Positions 43,352-53,783 of a stretch of 64,000 nt of DNA are shown here, in pieces; positions within the stretch are counted from its first letter, which is position 1; each line of letters begins with the position of its first letter. The stretch comes from Fistulifera solaris. Its lineage: Eukaryota > Bacillariophyta > Bacillariophyceae > Naviculales > Stauroneidaceae. The notes under the pieces were generated by a model. The model made no database searches. It worked only from the letters and a program-made list of their open reading frames with translations, and had not been told where the DNA came from. Location: contig AP026138.1 in NCBI GenBank assembly GCA_030295235.1, positions 186,001 through 250,000 of the forward strand, read 5' to 3'. A program made the position numbers and the translations under genes.

Positions 43352-46300
43352 TGTAATCAGAAAAAGAAAGGAAAAGAGTCGAATGGTAGAAGATGCGTTA
43401 GCTCGGAGTATCACTTCGTTCAAGAGCAAGAGATCTATTTCGGATATTCGCTTTGTCTTGCTCTTTATTGCGATGTTGTTGCTGTTGCAGCGGAATGCGC
43501 CCGCATCTTTCGGTCGCCTTCACTGAACATCATTGGGACCCATGATGACGATGCATGCGTGACTGAACATGGGAGATGGTGCGACATCATCAACATCGAA
43601 CATCGACGGTTGACGACTCAACTCTAATATTTCCCACTTTAGCTAGACAAGACCTAGACGTCATAATCAATGAAAAACATAAATTAAACGATCATTAACA
43701 CGAAGCGGGTCATACCTGGTATGATCGAAAGAATCCCTGCCTCGCGATAAGCAAGAATGCTTGTGCTGCTGCTACATCAGGACAGGAATACATGGTGAAG
43801 AGATTCAAAAACGATGTGAAGCGGTAGGCCGCATTGTTTAAGCTCAAAGGTTGCTACCACTCCAAAGAGATGGCCGTGCATCGTGTAACCTGGTACTGAC
43901 TGGTATCGGTAGCATCAATTCTGCATTTCACCGATCGGCTCTCCTTCGCCTTCGAAACCTATAGACCATCGAGTCTTTAAAGCTTGTTCGACAGTCGGGA
44001 GAGGAAAGCTGTGATCGGGCCAAACGATATGTTCACCAGTAGCAAACGTACGTAAACGACGGCTCTTCAAAAAAATTCACTCTGCTTGTGTTGTAAGCTT
44101 CAGCAAAAACCGCTCTTACTTAGCTCACCGATCGACTTTACGTTAGGGACAGCCCTAAAATTCCACTGGGACCACATCAGCACTTTTCGACTCTCATTGA
44201 TGAAATTACGATCATTTGCGGGTCAATGCCCTTGATTTTTCGTTAAAGTGCTGGTATGGGGCCCTGTGGAAATTAAAGTCCTGGCCTGGGACATAGGTCC
44301 GCTCACCAATAAATAGGCCAAGTAAACGAAATCCAGGCTTTTTAAGAATAAACTATACCTATCGACAACACTTATTCGCAGCGATCCCAAATATCAATGT
44401 CAAACGAACCACCGAGTAAAATGGTAGCTTATACTCAAACACAAAACATAGAGTGATGCACTTACACCAGAATGAGTAGACACAAGCAGATGATTTCCGC
44501 AATATAAAAAAAACTATGGAGTTTGCGACAGGTTCAATAATGCAATGAAATGCCGCTTCCAGCAAGATAATATTTGCCTTATGACGTACCTTGTGCAAAG
44601 ACTCGCAATCAGAATAAAATGACTCATCTGCCATATGAGCATGGATAATGTATGGAAAGAAGCAACCAAATGTTTCATCGCTCATCTTTCTTCTGATGAT
44701 ATTGCCTACAGTCAAGACAGAGGTTATAGTCTGAGGGCATACTCCACACTCCCAATTCACCTTGATTTAACAATCTTGTCCTAATTGGTTGACTGCCAAC
44801 GACTTATGATGGTGTAGCCATACGAAAGGGCTATAAGCGGCGTATATGGGCTCTCTTCTGCCGGTAGCAAAAAATCATGGACACTTTGACTGCTTATCCT
44901 TCTATAGTAGAAAATTGAATTTATCATTTCTTTGAATTGTAAAAATAACTCAAATAATTGTATACTTAAATCGGCCTATACTTGCTAGCGATAACTAAAA
45001 CGAAAACATTTTTTTAACATAAAAGGCGAAACAATGGGGTAAACGTTACCCACCAGCAAATCGTCAGCAAAGGTTTTGTTTTAACTATCGCATCGGCTTG
45101 ATATGTTTCGACTATATAAAGTCTTCATTTACACGTTTGAAGAAATAGGTGGGTTTTGCTGGTTATGTAATTTTTCGACTAGCACCGATAGCACTTTCAG
45201 ACTTTGACTCAGGGCCCTTTTTTACTTGACAAGATAAACAATTCTAGATGGCTGTTTACCAAACAGTCATCTTCTAGCCTTTACGTTTTTGAGACTTCTT
45301 TTCTTTTTATAATAGCGGGCAATCGACTGGATGAAGTTTTTTCTAGTATCAATCTACACCGAAACCTATGCAAGTGCCCTTTTTAATGATGTCTTGCGCT
45401 TATCTATGCAGAGGAGGACCAACAGATCCCTATTTAGAAAAATTAAGATCGGTCCACTACAATGACTTGGATATGTTACTCGATGATCACCTCACACTTA
45501 TTTTGTACCGAGGATGGATGCTTATTAATCTGTTTTCAGTCACTAAACTCAAGATGTCTATTACTTGCGAAAAACCTGATCTTCGAACGTGTGTGCTTAT
45601 GAAGAAATGGACTCGTAACGAATTCAACCGTGAAGATTTTCAAGAAAACATTTTTTGCTGCTGAAAGTGTCTTCTTTTTGAAAACCGATAGTCTTCATTG
45701 GTTTGACAGTCGTATGGCAGTGAATCCCAATCTCGGACTCAATTTGAATTATGTTGTTCATATTCGCAGCAGTATATCAGGATAAGATCGTGTATTGAAT
45801 GTTTAGCGCAGACTTTCATGTCGAAATTGAGTTAGTTTTAAAATTGATGGTACAAGGTTTCGTTATGATTGATTACAACAACTTGTTGATGTTAGCAATC
45901 TTTTTCGCTTTCTTGTTTTTTTCAGTACAATGCATCTGTCGCTCTAAAAAATTCAGTTACTTTTGTAACAATCGATCAAAAAGTCGCCAAAGTAGCTCTA
46001 AGGTCGTCTTATCTAGTGGTGTTACATTTCATGCCTCATTTCAAGGAGTGTTTCGAATAGAAGTGTTTGTTGCATTTCGTGATTTCAATTTTCATGGAAC
46101 GTTCGATTCATGTTGACCGATGTTGATGTTTGAGGGCGGTATTCGTTGATAATGTTCTGACTAGAGTATACAGGCAATGAGTTATTACTCATTGTACACA
46201 GGTGCTGCCATTGTCGAAGGCTTGTCAGTTTGCCACGGCTCATCTCGTCTATTTTCTATGAAATGGTAGGGAAAGGAGAGACTATCGTTTATTTTTGGCA

Positions 46301-46696
46301 ACCAAGGGTTACAATATGTTTGCCTGAGTTTCTGCAGGGTCGTTCTTAGTCAGTGTGCCAAGGCTTGATTTCGAACAAGGACGAGGGAGCTCCTTCGTTT
46401 AGGCTTCATCGATGAGACTTGCTTTTATGGTCTTTAAGTTTTTTTTAGTGAAGAGACAGCAGCCGCTTTCAAGAGCACATTTTATTCGAAAGTTCCTGTT
46501 CCTTGTTTGCAAAAGTTTCGCAGGAAGTGTTTTTCAAACAAACAAGGACTTTTACTTTATTCTCCCTAGTTTTGGACGCCGCACGCGGCACCCGCACAGA
46601 CAGACAGTTTGCGCACGGAAGGTTCTCACGTTTCGTCGCCTTCGATTTGAAGCGACGCTTTTTTTCCATCTCATTATTTTTCTCATTTCAAGCAAA
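43352..46696. other. 3.3-kb gene-poor AT-rich region
   Basis: This is the longest stretch without a supported gene. The left part is the promoter side of PSMB4. An imperfect inverted repeat lies near 44155-44278. Open frames at 44359-44760 (minus), 45368-45664 and 45799-46116 (plus) have no recognisable motif, unusual Cys/Phe-rich composition and no paired exons. I treat them as chance frames. It could hold a non-coding RNA or decayed transposon, but nothing proves it. Confidence 0.45.
44155..44278. repeat. Imperfect inverted repeat
   Basis: CCACTGGGACCACATCAGCA on the left pairs with a segment near 44250-44272 whose reverse complement reads CCACAGGGCCCCATACCAGC, with AAAATTCCAC / GTGGAAATT extending the outer arm. 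Pairing is about 80 percent over roughly 30 to 45 bp. It may be a decayed fold-back element or a structured RNA. Confidence 0.5.
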
Positions 46697-47359
46697 ATGC
46701 AGCTCAAACACAACATATATCTGGTTTGCCTCGTCTTTGGCATTTCAGAAGCATGGCTTCAACAAATTACGTCAAAAAGGCCCTTCGTTGTACGCCGATT
46801 GTCGGACGATTGGTCGTCTTTTCAAGTTGTAGACGACGACGATGAGGATGAAATCGTTTTCGGCCGCAAGCTTGATCGAACCACTTATGCGACAGAAAAC
46901 GATGATTCTGATTTGAAAGCGACTGTAGGTGCTTCATTAAGTGCTCCTTCAATAGAAAGAGACGCTGAACCTATCTTCCTTCCTGCCGGTAAGTGATGTA
47001 GGCACTGCTTCCTTGTTCACGGCGATCTTTGCTCACCGCGTTTATGTCGATGGCTAGGCTCTGAACTGGAGCTTTCGGAGGAGAATGTGCTGGGAGTCCT
47101 CGCCGCCTGTCGACAAGAGGTCGGGACGCTATTTGGGTACACAGCAGAAAATAGGGGCGTCGGTATCACTGGCGGGGTAGATTTGGTTGACCTAGATGGG
47201 CCCACTATTATTCTGAGATTGAAGGGAAGATTTTGGCATGAACGAAAGACAGTATTAGAACGCGTTGCAAACTATTTACAACAGCGAATTCCTGAAATTA
47301 TAGACGTGATTGTGGAGGATCCGTGGCAGTTGACCAATGAAGCTAACGAAGTTTGGTAA
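46697..47359 (+). CDS. Plastid-targeted NifU-C-like protein lacking the CxxC motif
   Basis: ATG 46697 begins a signal peptide (MQLKHNIYLVCLVFGISEA) followed by W, an ASAFAP-type site. The intron is 46989-47057 (69 nt) and splits a Gly codon in PAG|SELELS. The C-terminal domain (VLAACRQEVGTLFGYTAENR, GVGITGGVDLVDLDGPTIIL, then VANYLQQRIPEIIDVIVEDP) resembles the NifU C-terminal fold: DGG-like turn, D-G-x-x-I-x-L-x-L-x-G strand, and IPEI ending. The Cys pair that binds an Fe-S cluster is replaced by a KGRFWHERKTV segment. It is therefore unlikely to carry a cluster in the usual way. Family assignment is tentative; the protein has about 198 aa. Confidence 0.68.
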
Positions 47360-47497
47360 ACTAGAAAATATGACGTAAAGGTTATGCGTCCGAACAGACC
47401 GGCTACAAAGCAAGCGTTGATTAGCTCCATGCTTTATAATATTATACTAGATATCGTTTTTGATTATCATGCGTTTTCCAGGTCTCGATAGTTTTGG

Positions 47498-49431
47498 TTA
47501 CAAGAGTTCTGACAGACACGACCATAGACCTGCAACTAAAGCTACCACACCGAAGAGGCAAAAGAAAATGGCTTCAAAGAAGTTTGGCCATTCCGGGTGG
47601 ATCTGAATGTCGGGCTCTATTACTATTTCATCATCGACCTGTTTCGTCTTCTGTTTTTGTAGGATTTGTTGACCGATCTGTTGGTTTATCGATATGTTAG
47701 ACGTGGAAAGACCATCGCGATTGAGAGATGGCTTCAGTTGCAGTGATCCCGAGCGCTTCATGTTTCGCAATGACACCGTAGTCGTTTCATCGGTGCGGCG
47801 GTATTCAAAGTCTCCAATACGTAGAGGATGCGGTGACTTCAAAGCTTGGAGATGCATGTGGGCTGAGAGATTGGATTGGCCGAACGAAGCGATTGCACAC
47901 CATACTGGCATCAAGAGAAGATAAGATAGGCACGTTTGCATTGCAACTATGAGAACTGAAGTATTCTCGTCACCGTTTGGATTATCGATCATGTCAACAT
48001 CCTCAGTCTCTATCTTTTGAACATCAAGTAGCGACGTAGTTTCATTAGGCGCACCTTCATTTCCATGTTGCATGGTACTTTTCACAACAAGAGTGTCACT
48101 AAACACAGAATTTCTATACCATGCGCCCAACAGCTTTGATTCTCTGACAAGCTCTTTGAACCGTTCGCCATGCACGGCAAGGTAGACTGCTCCGGGTCCA
48201 AGATACGACAAACAACTGCCTCCAATCGCACCCGTTACGGCAAGGACATTTCCAAGATTTTTGAACAGACAAGCAGGGATTACAGCACTCAAATATAAAG
48301 CTGTCGTCAATCCAATGCGGCGATCGGCACGATTCAATAGTGCCGAGTCTTCATTTCCCTCGTGAGCTCGTCGACCTTGGAAGAAAAGTGCCACGATAAC
48401 GTGCCGGGCTACGAAACTTTCAAGCGGATAAACGCAAAGCTTACCGAGCGAGACTGAGTTAGTCTACTATGTTGAGAAACCGCTCCGGAGAAAGTCGAAA
48501 TACGTACCATTGTGGATCCTAGCATGGCCCGAGCAGCATTTGCTGTAAATGTGCTAGGGAGACTCAGTAGTACATTCCCCTGTATATCTTGACCGTACGC
48601 TAAATAGCCGCTAATACCACACACCAACGCTAATGTTCCGCAAATAATGAGTGAAACAGTAGTAACCGTAGTCCATCGGGCGTGTGTTGGTCTCGAGAAA
48701 CTTCCAGCGATCAAAAAGGCCGAGTGTTGACATACAAATGCGAATGAAAGAACCCCCAGTCCAACAAATAAAGTGCTTGGGTTTATTGCTTTCTCTTCAT
48801 GCAGTTTCAACGGCACATCTTCAAAGGTGATGGGTGCGTTGTAAGCCACAAACGCCACTATAATGGTATCGAATACGACGCTGATGCGACTGGTGAATGC
48901 CAAATTTGCCATATCGCGCTGACAAGACAGTGGTAGGATGATAATTGTAGATATGAGAACGAGTGTTGCTCTCTGTAGTTCGATCGTTTCAATCCCTAGC
49001 AAAGAGGAAGCTGTATCCTTGACGATCATGAGATAAGAAAGCATTGCTCCGTAAGCCATAATAAGCATATTTGCAGCGACGAAAACAAATCCGGCACTTC
49101 CAAAACCTGCCTCTGCGAGAGTCTCGTAACTCCCCGTGTGACAATGCTTTGCTGTAGCGATGAGAATCCGAAGCGATTGCCGTGTAAGGACAGCGCAGAG
49201 TACGATAAGTCCAATACCTGCCGCCCATCCTGCTTGTGAAACAGCGTATGGGATACCCACGATACCAGATCCAACAATTGCGTTGATCATATTTGCGGAA
49301 CAACCCATTAGTGTTGATTTGGCTTCCTTGATTTCGTCATTCTGTAATCCTCCTCCGGTCGTATCGGCTGACCGACCTTCTGAAGGTCTGAAGAAAGGCG
49401 ATTTCTTTTGTTCATTATTTCTGCGACTCAT
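47498..49431 (-). CDS. Amino acid transporter, AAAP / SLC38-like family
   Basis: It is a multi-pass membrane carrier, probably moving neutral amino acids at the plasma or vacuolar membrane. ATG 49431 leads a polar N-terminus, then the signature MGCSANMINAIVGSGIVGIP of the family, followed by about ten hydrophobic helices. The intron is 48454-48507 (54 nt, in frame, GTACGT...CTCAG). Just after it the frame must gain one base, at the AAA at 48436-48438 on the plus strand, to read SVSFCVYPLESFVARHVIV. A long polar loop (about residues 425-600) contains Thr/Asp-rich and Gln/Lys-rich segments before the last helix. The protein is about 627 aa. The substrate is not determinable from the sequence. 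Confidence 0.87.
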
Positions 49432-50421
49432 GACAAGCAGGAAAGATAATAAGGAAACGGTTTGCGAGTGAATGAAGGGTAAAGTTCAGAGGTTCTTATG
49501 AATTATGGCTTTGTCTCTCTAGCAGGAGCGCAATGGTGTCATTGTCGATGCAACCAAGATGCAACTGCACTCGCGCTGTCTGGCCCGTCGTCGGCTTGGA
49601 TCAGTTTTGCTCCTCTCTATAGCGCATTATGGTTAAACGTTATGGATGAATACGGTTTCAAGGTCAACGTTCAACATAGTGATTGCTCCTGGGATGGGAA
49701 TTTCCCGTTTCCCGGGAAATGAGATTCAAATTTCCCGTCCCGTTTCCCGCTCAAACCAGCGGGAAATAACGGGATGGGAAATCCGTCTGTTTTCGCACGT
49801 ACAAACCCCTTATTTTGTACGTGTCCGCTTACTTTCAGCACTATCACCCGTTGCAATACGGGTAGGGATAAAGTCTTTGTACACAATAGCTTATACTACA
49901 AGATACGACGTACGAACCATTTCCCATCCCGTTATTTCCCGTTCCCAGGGATTGAGGTGGCCATTTCCCGTTTCCCATCCCGGTCCTCCGAAAAGAACCG
50001 GGAGCAATCACTAGTTCAACAAGTTCCGTGTTCCGTGTTCCGTGTCTATAAAATTTAATATTGCCTTATCTCTCAGTCGGAAAGTACACATGAGTTTATT
50101 CATAGAATACTTATAGTACACTTTACTTGATACAATTGGGGCTTGATTCACGATACTCTCCTTCGTGCGTCAGCCGAAAGTACCAGGTACCGTACTAAAT
50201 AATTGGAGCGTTGTATTTATCCTTCGTCCACTCAGGACTCACAAAACTGCAGCCACTTTTCACTTTTACTCTTTTCGCCCCGACGATCTATTTTACGTCA
50301 AAATCAATATCCTGGAACCAATGATTCCAAAGATTCTGGTCGAAGGTCTTCAATCGGCAACGTGAGCGGTCTGTGCAGTATTTCCTGTTGAAATCAAAAG
50401 TCTTGTTCTACGGCTGTCATC
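49432..50421. other. Divergent intergenic region containing a MITE
   Basis: This lies between the divergent starts of the transporter and the VRF-type protein. It contains a 337-bp transposon-like insertion at 49677-50013 and, just right of it, a short GTTCCGT tandem (about 50022-50044). The remaining sequence should hold both promoters. Confidence 0.5.
49677..50013. mobile_element. hAT-like MITE, 337 bp
   Basis: The ends are inverted (TAGTGATTGCTCC at left; GGAGCAATCACTA at right). Exact 8-bp duplications, GTTCAACA, flank them (49669-49676 and 50014-50021). Internally a perfect 23-bp inverted pair occurs at 49760-49782 and 49919-49941, and TTTCCCG words recur many times. An 8-bp duplication, TAG-type ends and subterminal CCCG repeats suit a hAT-superfamily non-autonomous element. 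It has no coding capacity. Confidence 0.88.
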
Positions 50422-51306
50422 ATGCCTCCCTTTGCAAAGCAATTAGCTGACGAGTCGGAGTCAACCTACAGCGGACGAAGTGGCGAGAAGAGAGCAAGGA
50501 AAACTGTTCGATTTGCGGTTGAGATTAATGTTCGGCATGTGCAGCACTGGAGTCACTATGTTGTGGATCGTTCGATCCTTTGGTTCACACCAGGAGAGAT
50601 TTTACAAATTGCCGAGCGCGATCGGTTGATTGTTGAGTTTATGCGCCAAGGACGCTTTCATGAAACAGATGAACATTCAAGTAGAGGCTTATCTATTGAC
50701 TCTGCTCAGGATCTTAGGATCCGCCAAATGTCGGCGGCCATATTGCTTGCCGAGCAGTTTAGACAGCTTGCCAGTGGTCACTACAGACCTGATGAACTAG
50801 CTGAAATGTCAAGAACAATTTCCAGAGACCATGTTCAATTAGCGCTCAAGCGGGCAGAAAGCGACTTACTGGCATCTATTCAATTTATGCTTGAATCTCT
50901 TTCCCAGTATAGAGCTGAATCTGTAAATGGACCCCGTGATCGGTGGAAAAGAAATTCATCAAAGACTTTCGCTTCGTCCCACTCTGACGGAACCACATCA
51001 ACGCAATCGAAAGTGCTCTCAAGACCTGAGCTAAGTCCGCGACGCAAACAGGATGCCGCTGTTTTCAGCGGCTCGCGACTTGAATATGCAGAAATGAGCG
51101 AGACGTGTTCTTCTGAAAACAATAATCTACCTTTACTGGATATGGACTTGCCATGGGTGTCATGTGGAGAGTGGATAGGACACCGGTCTTTCATGGAGTC
51201 AATTCCAACACCTAGATCAAATCGTTGGAGTATTTGGGATGGGGCTTTAGAACTGCTGCAGAGTTCGGCGTGGGTATCCTGTGGAACATGGAGCACCGTA
51301 GCCTAA
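50422..51306 (+). CDS. Unknown protein with 'VRF ... WF..GE' N-terminal domain
   Basis: This 294-aa frame starts at ATG 50422. Near residue 28, KTVRFAVEINVRHVQHWSHY is followed by ILWFTPGEILQIAERDRLIV, a layout I recall from a large family of short diatom proteins of unknown function. A helical Ala/Gln-rich part follows (ILLAEQFRQLASGHYRPDEL). A Ser-rich linker leads to two similar Trp/Cys motifs, LPWVSCGEWIG and SAWVSCGTWS, near the end. No enzyme signature is visible. Confidence 0.72.
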   Translation: MPPFAKQLADESESTYSGRSGEKRARKTVRFAVEINVRHVQHWSHYVVDRSILWFTPGEILQIAERDRLIVEFMRQGRFHETDEHSSRGLSIDSAQDLRIRQMSAAILLAEQFRQLASGHYRPDELAEMSRTISRDHVQLALKRAESDLLASIQFMLESLSQYRAESVNGPRDRWKRNSSKTFASSHSDGTTSTQSKVLSRPELSPRRKQDAAVFSGSRLEYAEMSETCSSENNNLPLLDMDLPWVSCGEWIGHRSFMESIPTPRSNRWSIWDGALELLQSSAWVSCGTWSTVA

Positions 51307-51742
51307 TCCAATTTGTGAGGCAATCTTGAAAGTTAAAATACATTGCATGAAAACAGGAATAGACTAATGATAACATTACAGTAAATACCTGTTGTTTAGT
51401 TGTTTCATTTCCGTAGACTTAGACTAAGGGTCTAGCGCGTTAAAACCTTGTTTTAAAATACATCCTAGCGGTACCCAATAACACTTCCTCATCGCACGTC
51501 GCACCTTTTCACACGCGCGCAGGTTCGTACGTCAGCCCAAACTGGCATGATTGCATTTGGTATCTTTTCGACCGCGTCCGTGAAAGCGATGCGTGAGAGT
51601 GAGAAAGAGGTGTGTGGCACCTTGCAACGTGTCTTGTTGTGGTGAATGGTCTGACGGGAGACTGCCGCTTTTGTTCGACATTATTTTGTCATAACTTATA
51701 ATCCTTTCGTTGTTTTACGCAAGCACACGGCGACTGAACAGT
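51307..51742. other. Intergenic region
   Basis: These 436 bp lie upstream of the plastid repeat protein. The T-rich stretch ending at the ATG probably holds its promoter and 5' UTR. No gene is seen. Confidence 0.4.
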
Positions 51743-52573
51743 ATGAGACTCTACGAACTTTTCGCTGTGATCTCCTCGGCTTCTGCATTCACGGCACTTT
51801 CAGTGGGAAGATCAAGCTCGGCCTTGCAATCAACTATAGTGACGGGGCCTGGAGGAAAGCCTGCTTCATCTGCTGATGAAGATTTGCGATTGACATTACA
51901 GATCATTATGGATCATGAATCGCGATCAACGACTGTATCGAAAGAGCAATTCATTAGCCAAATGAAAGAGGCTGAACAAGTTGCCGACGAAGTTGTCGAC
52001 GTATCGATCCCTTATGATGCCGCTGCAAAACTAGCATACGAAGCCAGCGATAAGTCAATGAAATATGCTGATTTTAAAGTGAAGTACGAGGAAAATGCGG
52101 TACTCGAAGTGAAAGCTAAGAGGCCTGTTGATCTATCCATACCGTACGATGCTGCCGCAAGAGTTGCTTATGAAGCCAGTGATAAATCTGTGGATTTTGC
52201 TGACTTTAAAGTCCAGTACGAAGAGAAAGCCGTGGCAGAGGTCAAAGCGAAGCAACCAGCTGCAGCGGCGAAACCCGTTGCTAAGGCTGCTGAAGCGACG
52301 ACCTCGGTAGATTTGAGTATCCCATACGACGCCGCCGCAAAACTGGCATACGAAAAATCCGACAAATCGATGGATTTTAGTGCATACCAGAAAGTTTACT
52401 ACGATGAGACAGTTGCAATGGTAGCGTCAAAGAAGGCTGTCGACTTGAGTATCCCTTATGATGCTGCTGCACAACTTGCTTTCATGAAAAGCGATCGGAC
52501 CACACCGTTTGCTGACTTCAAAGAGCAATACCTTGCTCAAGCTGTCGCTGAAGTCAAAGCGAAATCTTCGTAG
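51743..52573 (+). CDS. Plastid-targeted protein with four ~42-residue repeats
   Basis: ATG 51743 starts MRLYELFAVISSASAFTALS. The signal peptide ends in a textbook ASA-F motif and is followed by a Ser-rich transit-like segment. After a helical linker the protein consists of four copies of a unit beginning VD(L/V)SIPYDAAAKLAY, with E/K-x-SDKS, then a D/Y-F-x-x-Y-x-E motif and AVAEVKAK. Copies start near 51997, 52128, 52308 and 52440; an Ala/Pro/Lys-rich linker separates copies 2 and 3. I know no named domain of this kind. Regular helical repeats suggest a structural or binding role in the stroma. Length is 276 aa and the frame is clean. Confidence 0.82.
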   Translation: MRLYELFAVISSASAFTALSVGRSSSALQSTIVTGPGGKPASSADEDLRLTLQIIMDHESRSTTVSKEQFISQMKEAEQVADEVVDVSIPYDAAAKLAYEASDKSMKYADFKVKYEENAVLEVKAKRPVDLSIPYDAAARVAYEASDKSVDFADFKVQYEEKAVAEVKAKQPAAAAKPVAKAAEATTSVDLSIPYDAAAKLAYEKSDKSMDFSAYQKVYYDETVAMVASKKAVDLSIPYDAAAQLAFMKSDRTTPFADFKEQYLAQAVAEVKAKSS

Positions 52574-53783
52574 GTGTCGAGGAGTCAGGCGGTCACACCG
52601 TAGCTTAATCATAAAGTCTTATTGGCGTCTTCAAAGTTCAAAGTAGGAACTCGTCAGTTTACCTGATATAGGTAGTGCTCGGATGACAAGTATGGTAATA
52701 CCAGGTATTCTGTAATAGACGACGTAACCTTTGCTGGTACAGGTAGTTTTGCTCGGAGTAGTCTATTTGGGGTTTAGACGCGAATGATGATTCATTCGTC
52801 ATCATCATCATCTCATCTATCACTCAAGTACCACGGACGAATTGCAACTAAGGTTGAGACTATAAAGGGCGTTGTTCCGCGACAGCGAGTCACATGCTCT
52901 CTTAGCGATTCCAACGGACAAAGTCCTACAAAATACACTATAGCCATTTAATTTGATAAGTAGATATCGTAGGGTATCGCCTAATGAGTACGCTTCGGTG
53001 TAGAATTTGTTATCTACGAAACACAAGCTAAGTTTTTAGGTATCGGAGGCTAGGGTTCCGAACGGGTCTTACCCGGCCAACCCGTCCACCCGTCCCGTCC
53101 GGGTGGACGGATCCGGGTCCATCTTGTTGGACGGGTCTGGACGGGTGCTCATAACCTGTCTAGGAAGTTGTCCTAAACGTTCCACGTGGAGGTCATGTTG
53201 CACATACTGAGTCTCCATTCATTGCTTTTGATTGCTATATCGTAGAAAGTTTCAAGTTTAAATATTTTATCAACAATTTCAACGACAAAGCTTGTTTGAC
53301 ACGTTATTGAAACGTACACAATCGACAGTTTCCACTTTGGATTATACCTCATGAAGTAAGCCACTCATGGAAAGCATACTTATCTCTTCAACTACACGCA
53401 TAAAACTCCAATTAGATCTGGCCTACAGTAAACTAATTTTGATAGAAGAAATGATTCTTTTGGCATCAAATAGAACCAATATTTCAATTTTTCGCCTGCG
53501 GCGGGCAGACGCCGTCCGGCGGAAGGGCCCAGTCCCGCTTCTTTGGGGTCGCGGGACTGGACCCGTCCACCGGACGGGCGCCGGACGGTACGGGGGCCTC
53601 CGGCCACCCGTCCAAAGGACGGGTCAAAACCCTGATCCGTTCGGAACCCTAATCGGAGGCACATTTCCACTTTTGCCCACAAGAGATGATAAGAAAGGCG
53701 CAATAACAAAGACAGTCAATTCAAGTTCAAGATTACCGTGCACCAGTGCTTCCCGATTCTAGCAAACTTGGTGTTTTTCATTC
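52574..53783. other. Intergenic region containing a second MITE
   Basis: This lies between two plus-strand genes. It includes a 601-bp transposon-like element at 53051-53651. The rest shows only short repeats such as (CAT)n near 52798-52812. Confidence 0.5.
53051..53651. mobile_element. MITE, 601 bp, CCCGTCC-rich ends
   Basis: The termini are inverted: TAGGGTTCCGAACGG at left and CCGTTCGGAACCCTA at right. Identical ATCGGAGGC sequences (53042-53050 and 53652-53660) flank them, an 8- or 9-bp target duplication depending on where the terminal A is placed. GC-rich subterminal blocks repeat GGACGGGT / ACCCGTCC many times on both sides, with an AT-rich centre (53180-53480). There is no transposase. 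A hAT-type origin is likeliest; a Mutator-type one is possible. Confidence 0.85.

Noticed and set aside
44359-44760. 133-residue minus-strand frame in the gene-poor block
   Set aside because: No motif, no matching exon signals and odd composition; a chance frame is likelier.
45368-46116. Two plus-strand frames of 98 and 105 residues
   Set aside because: No family features and no connecting splice sites that I could confirm.
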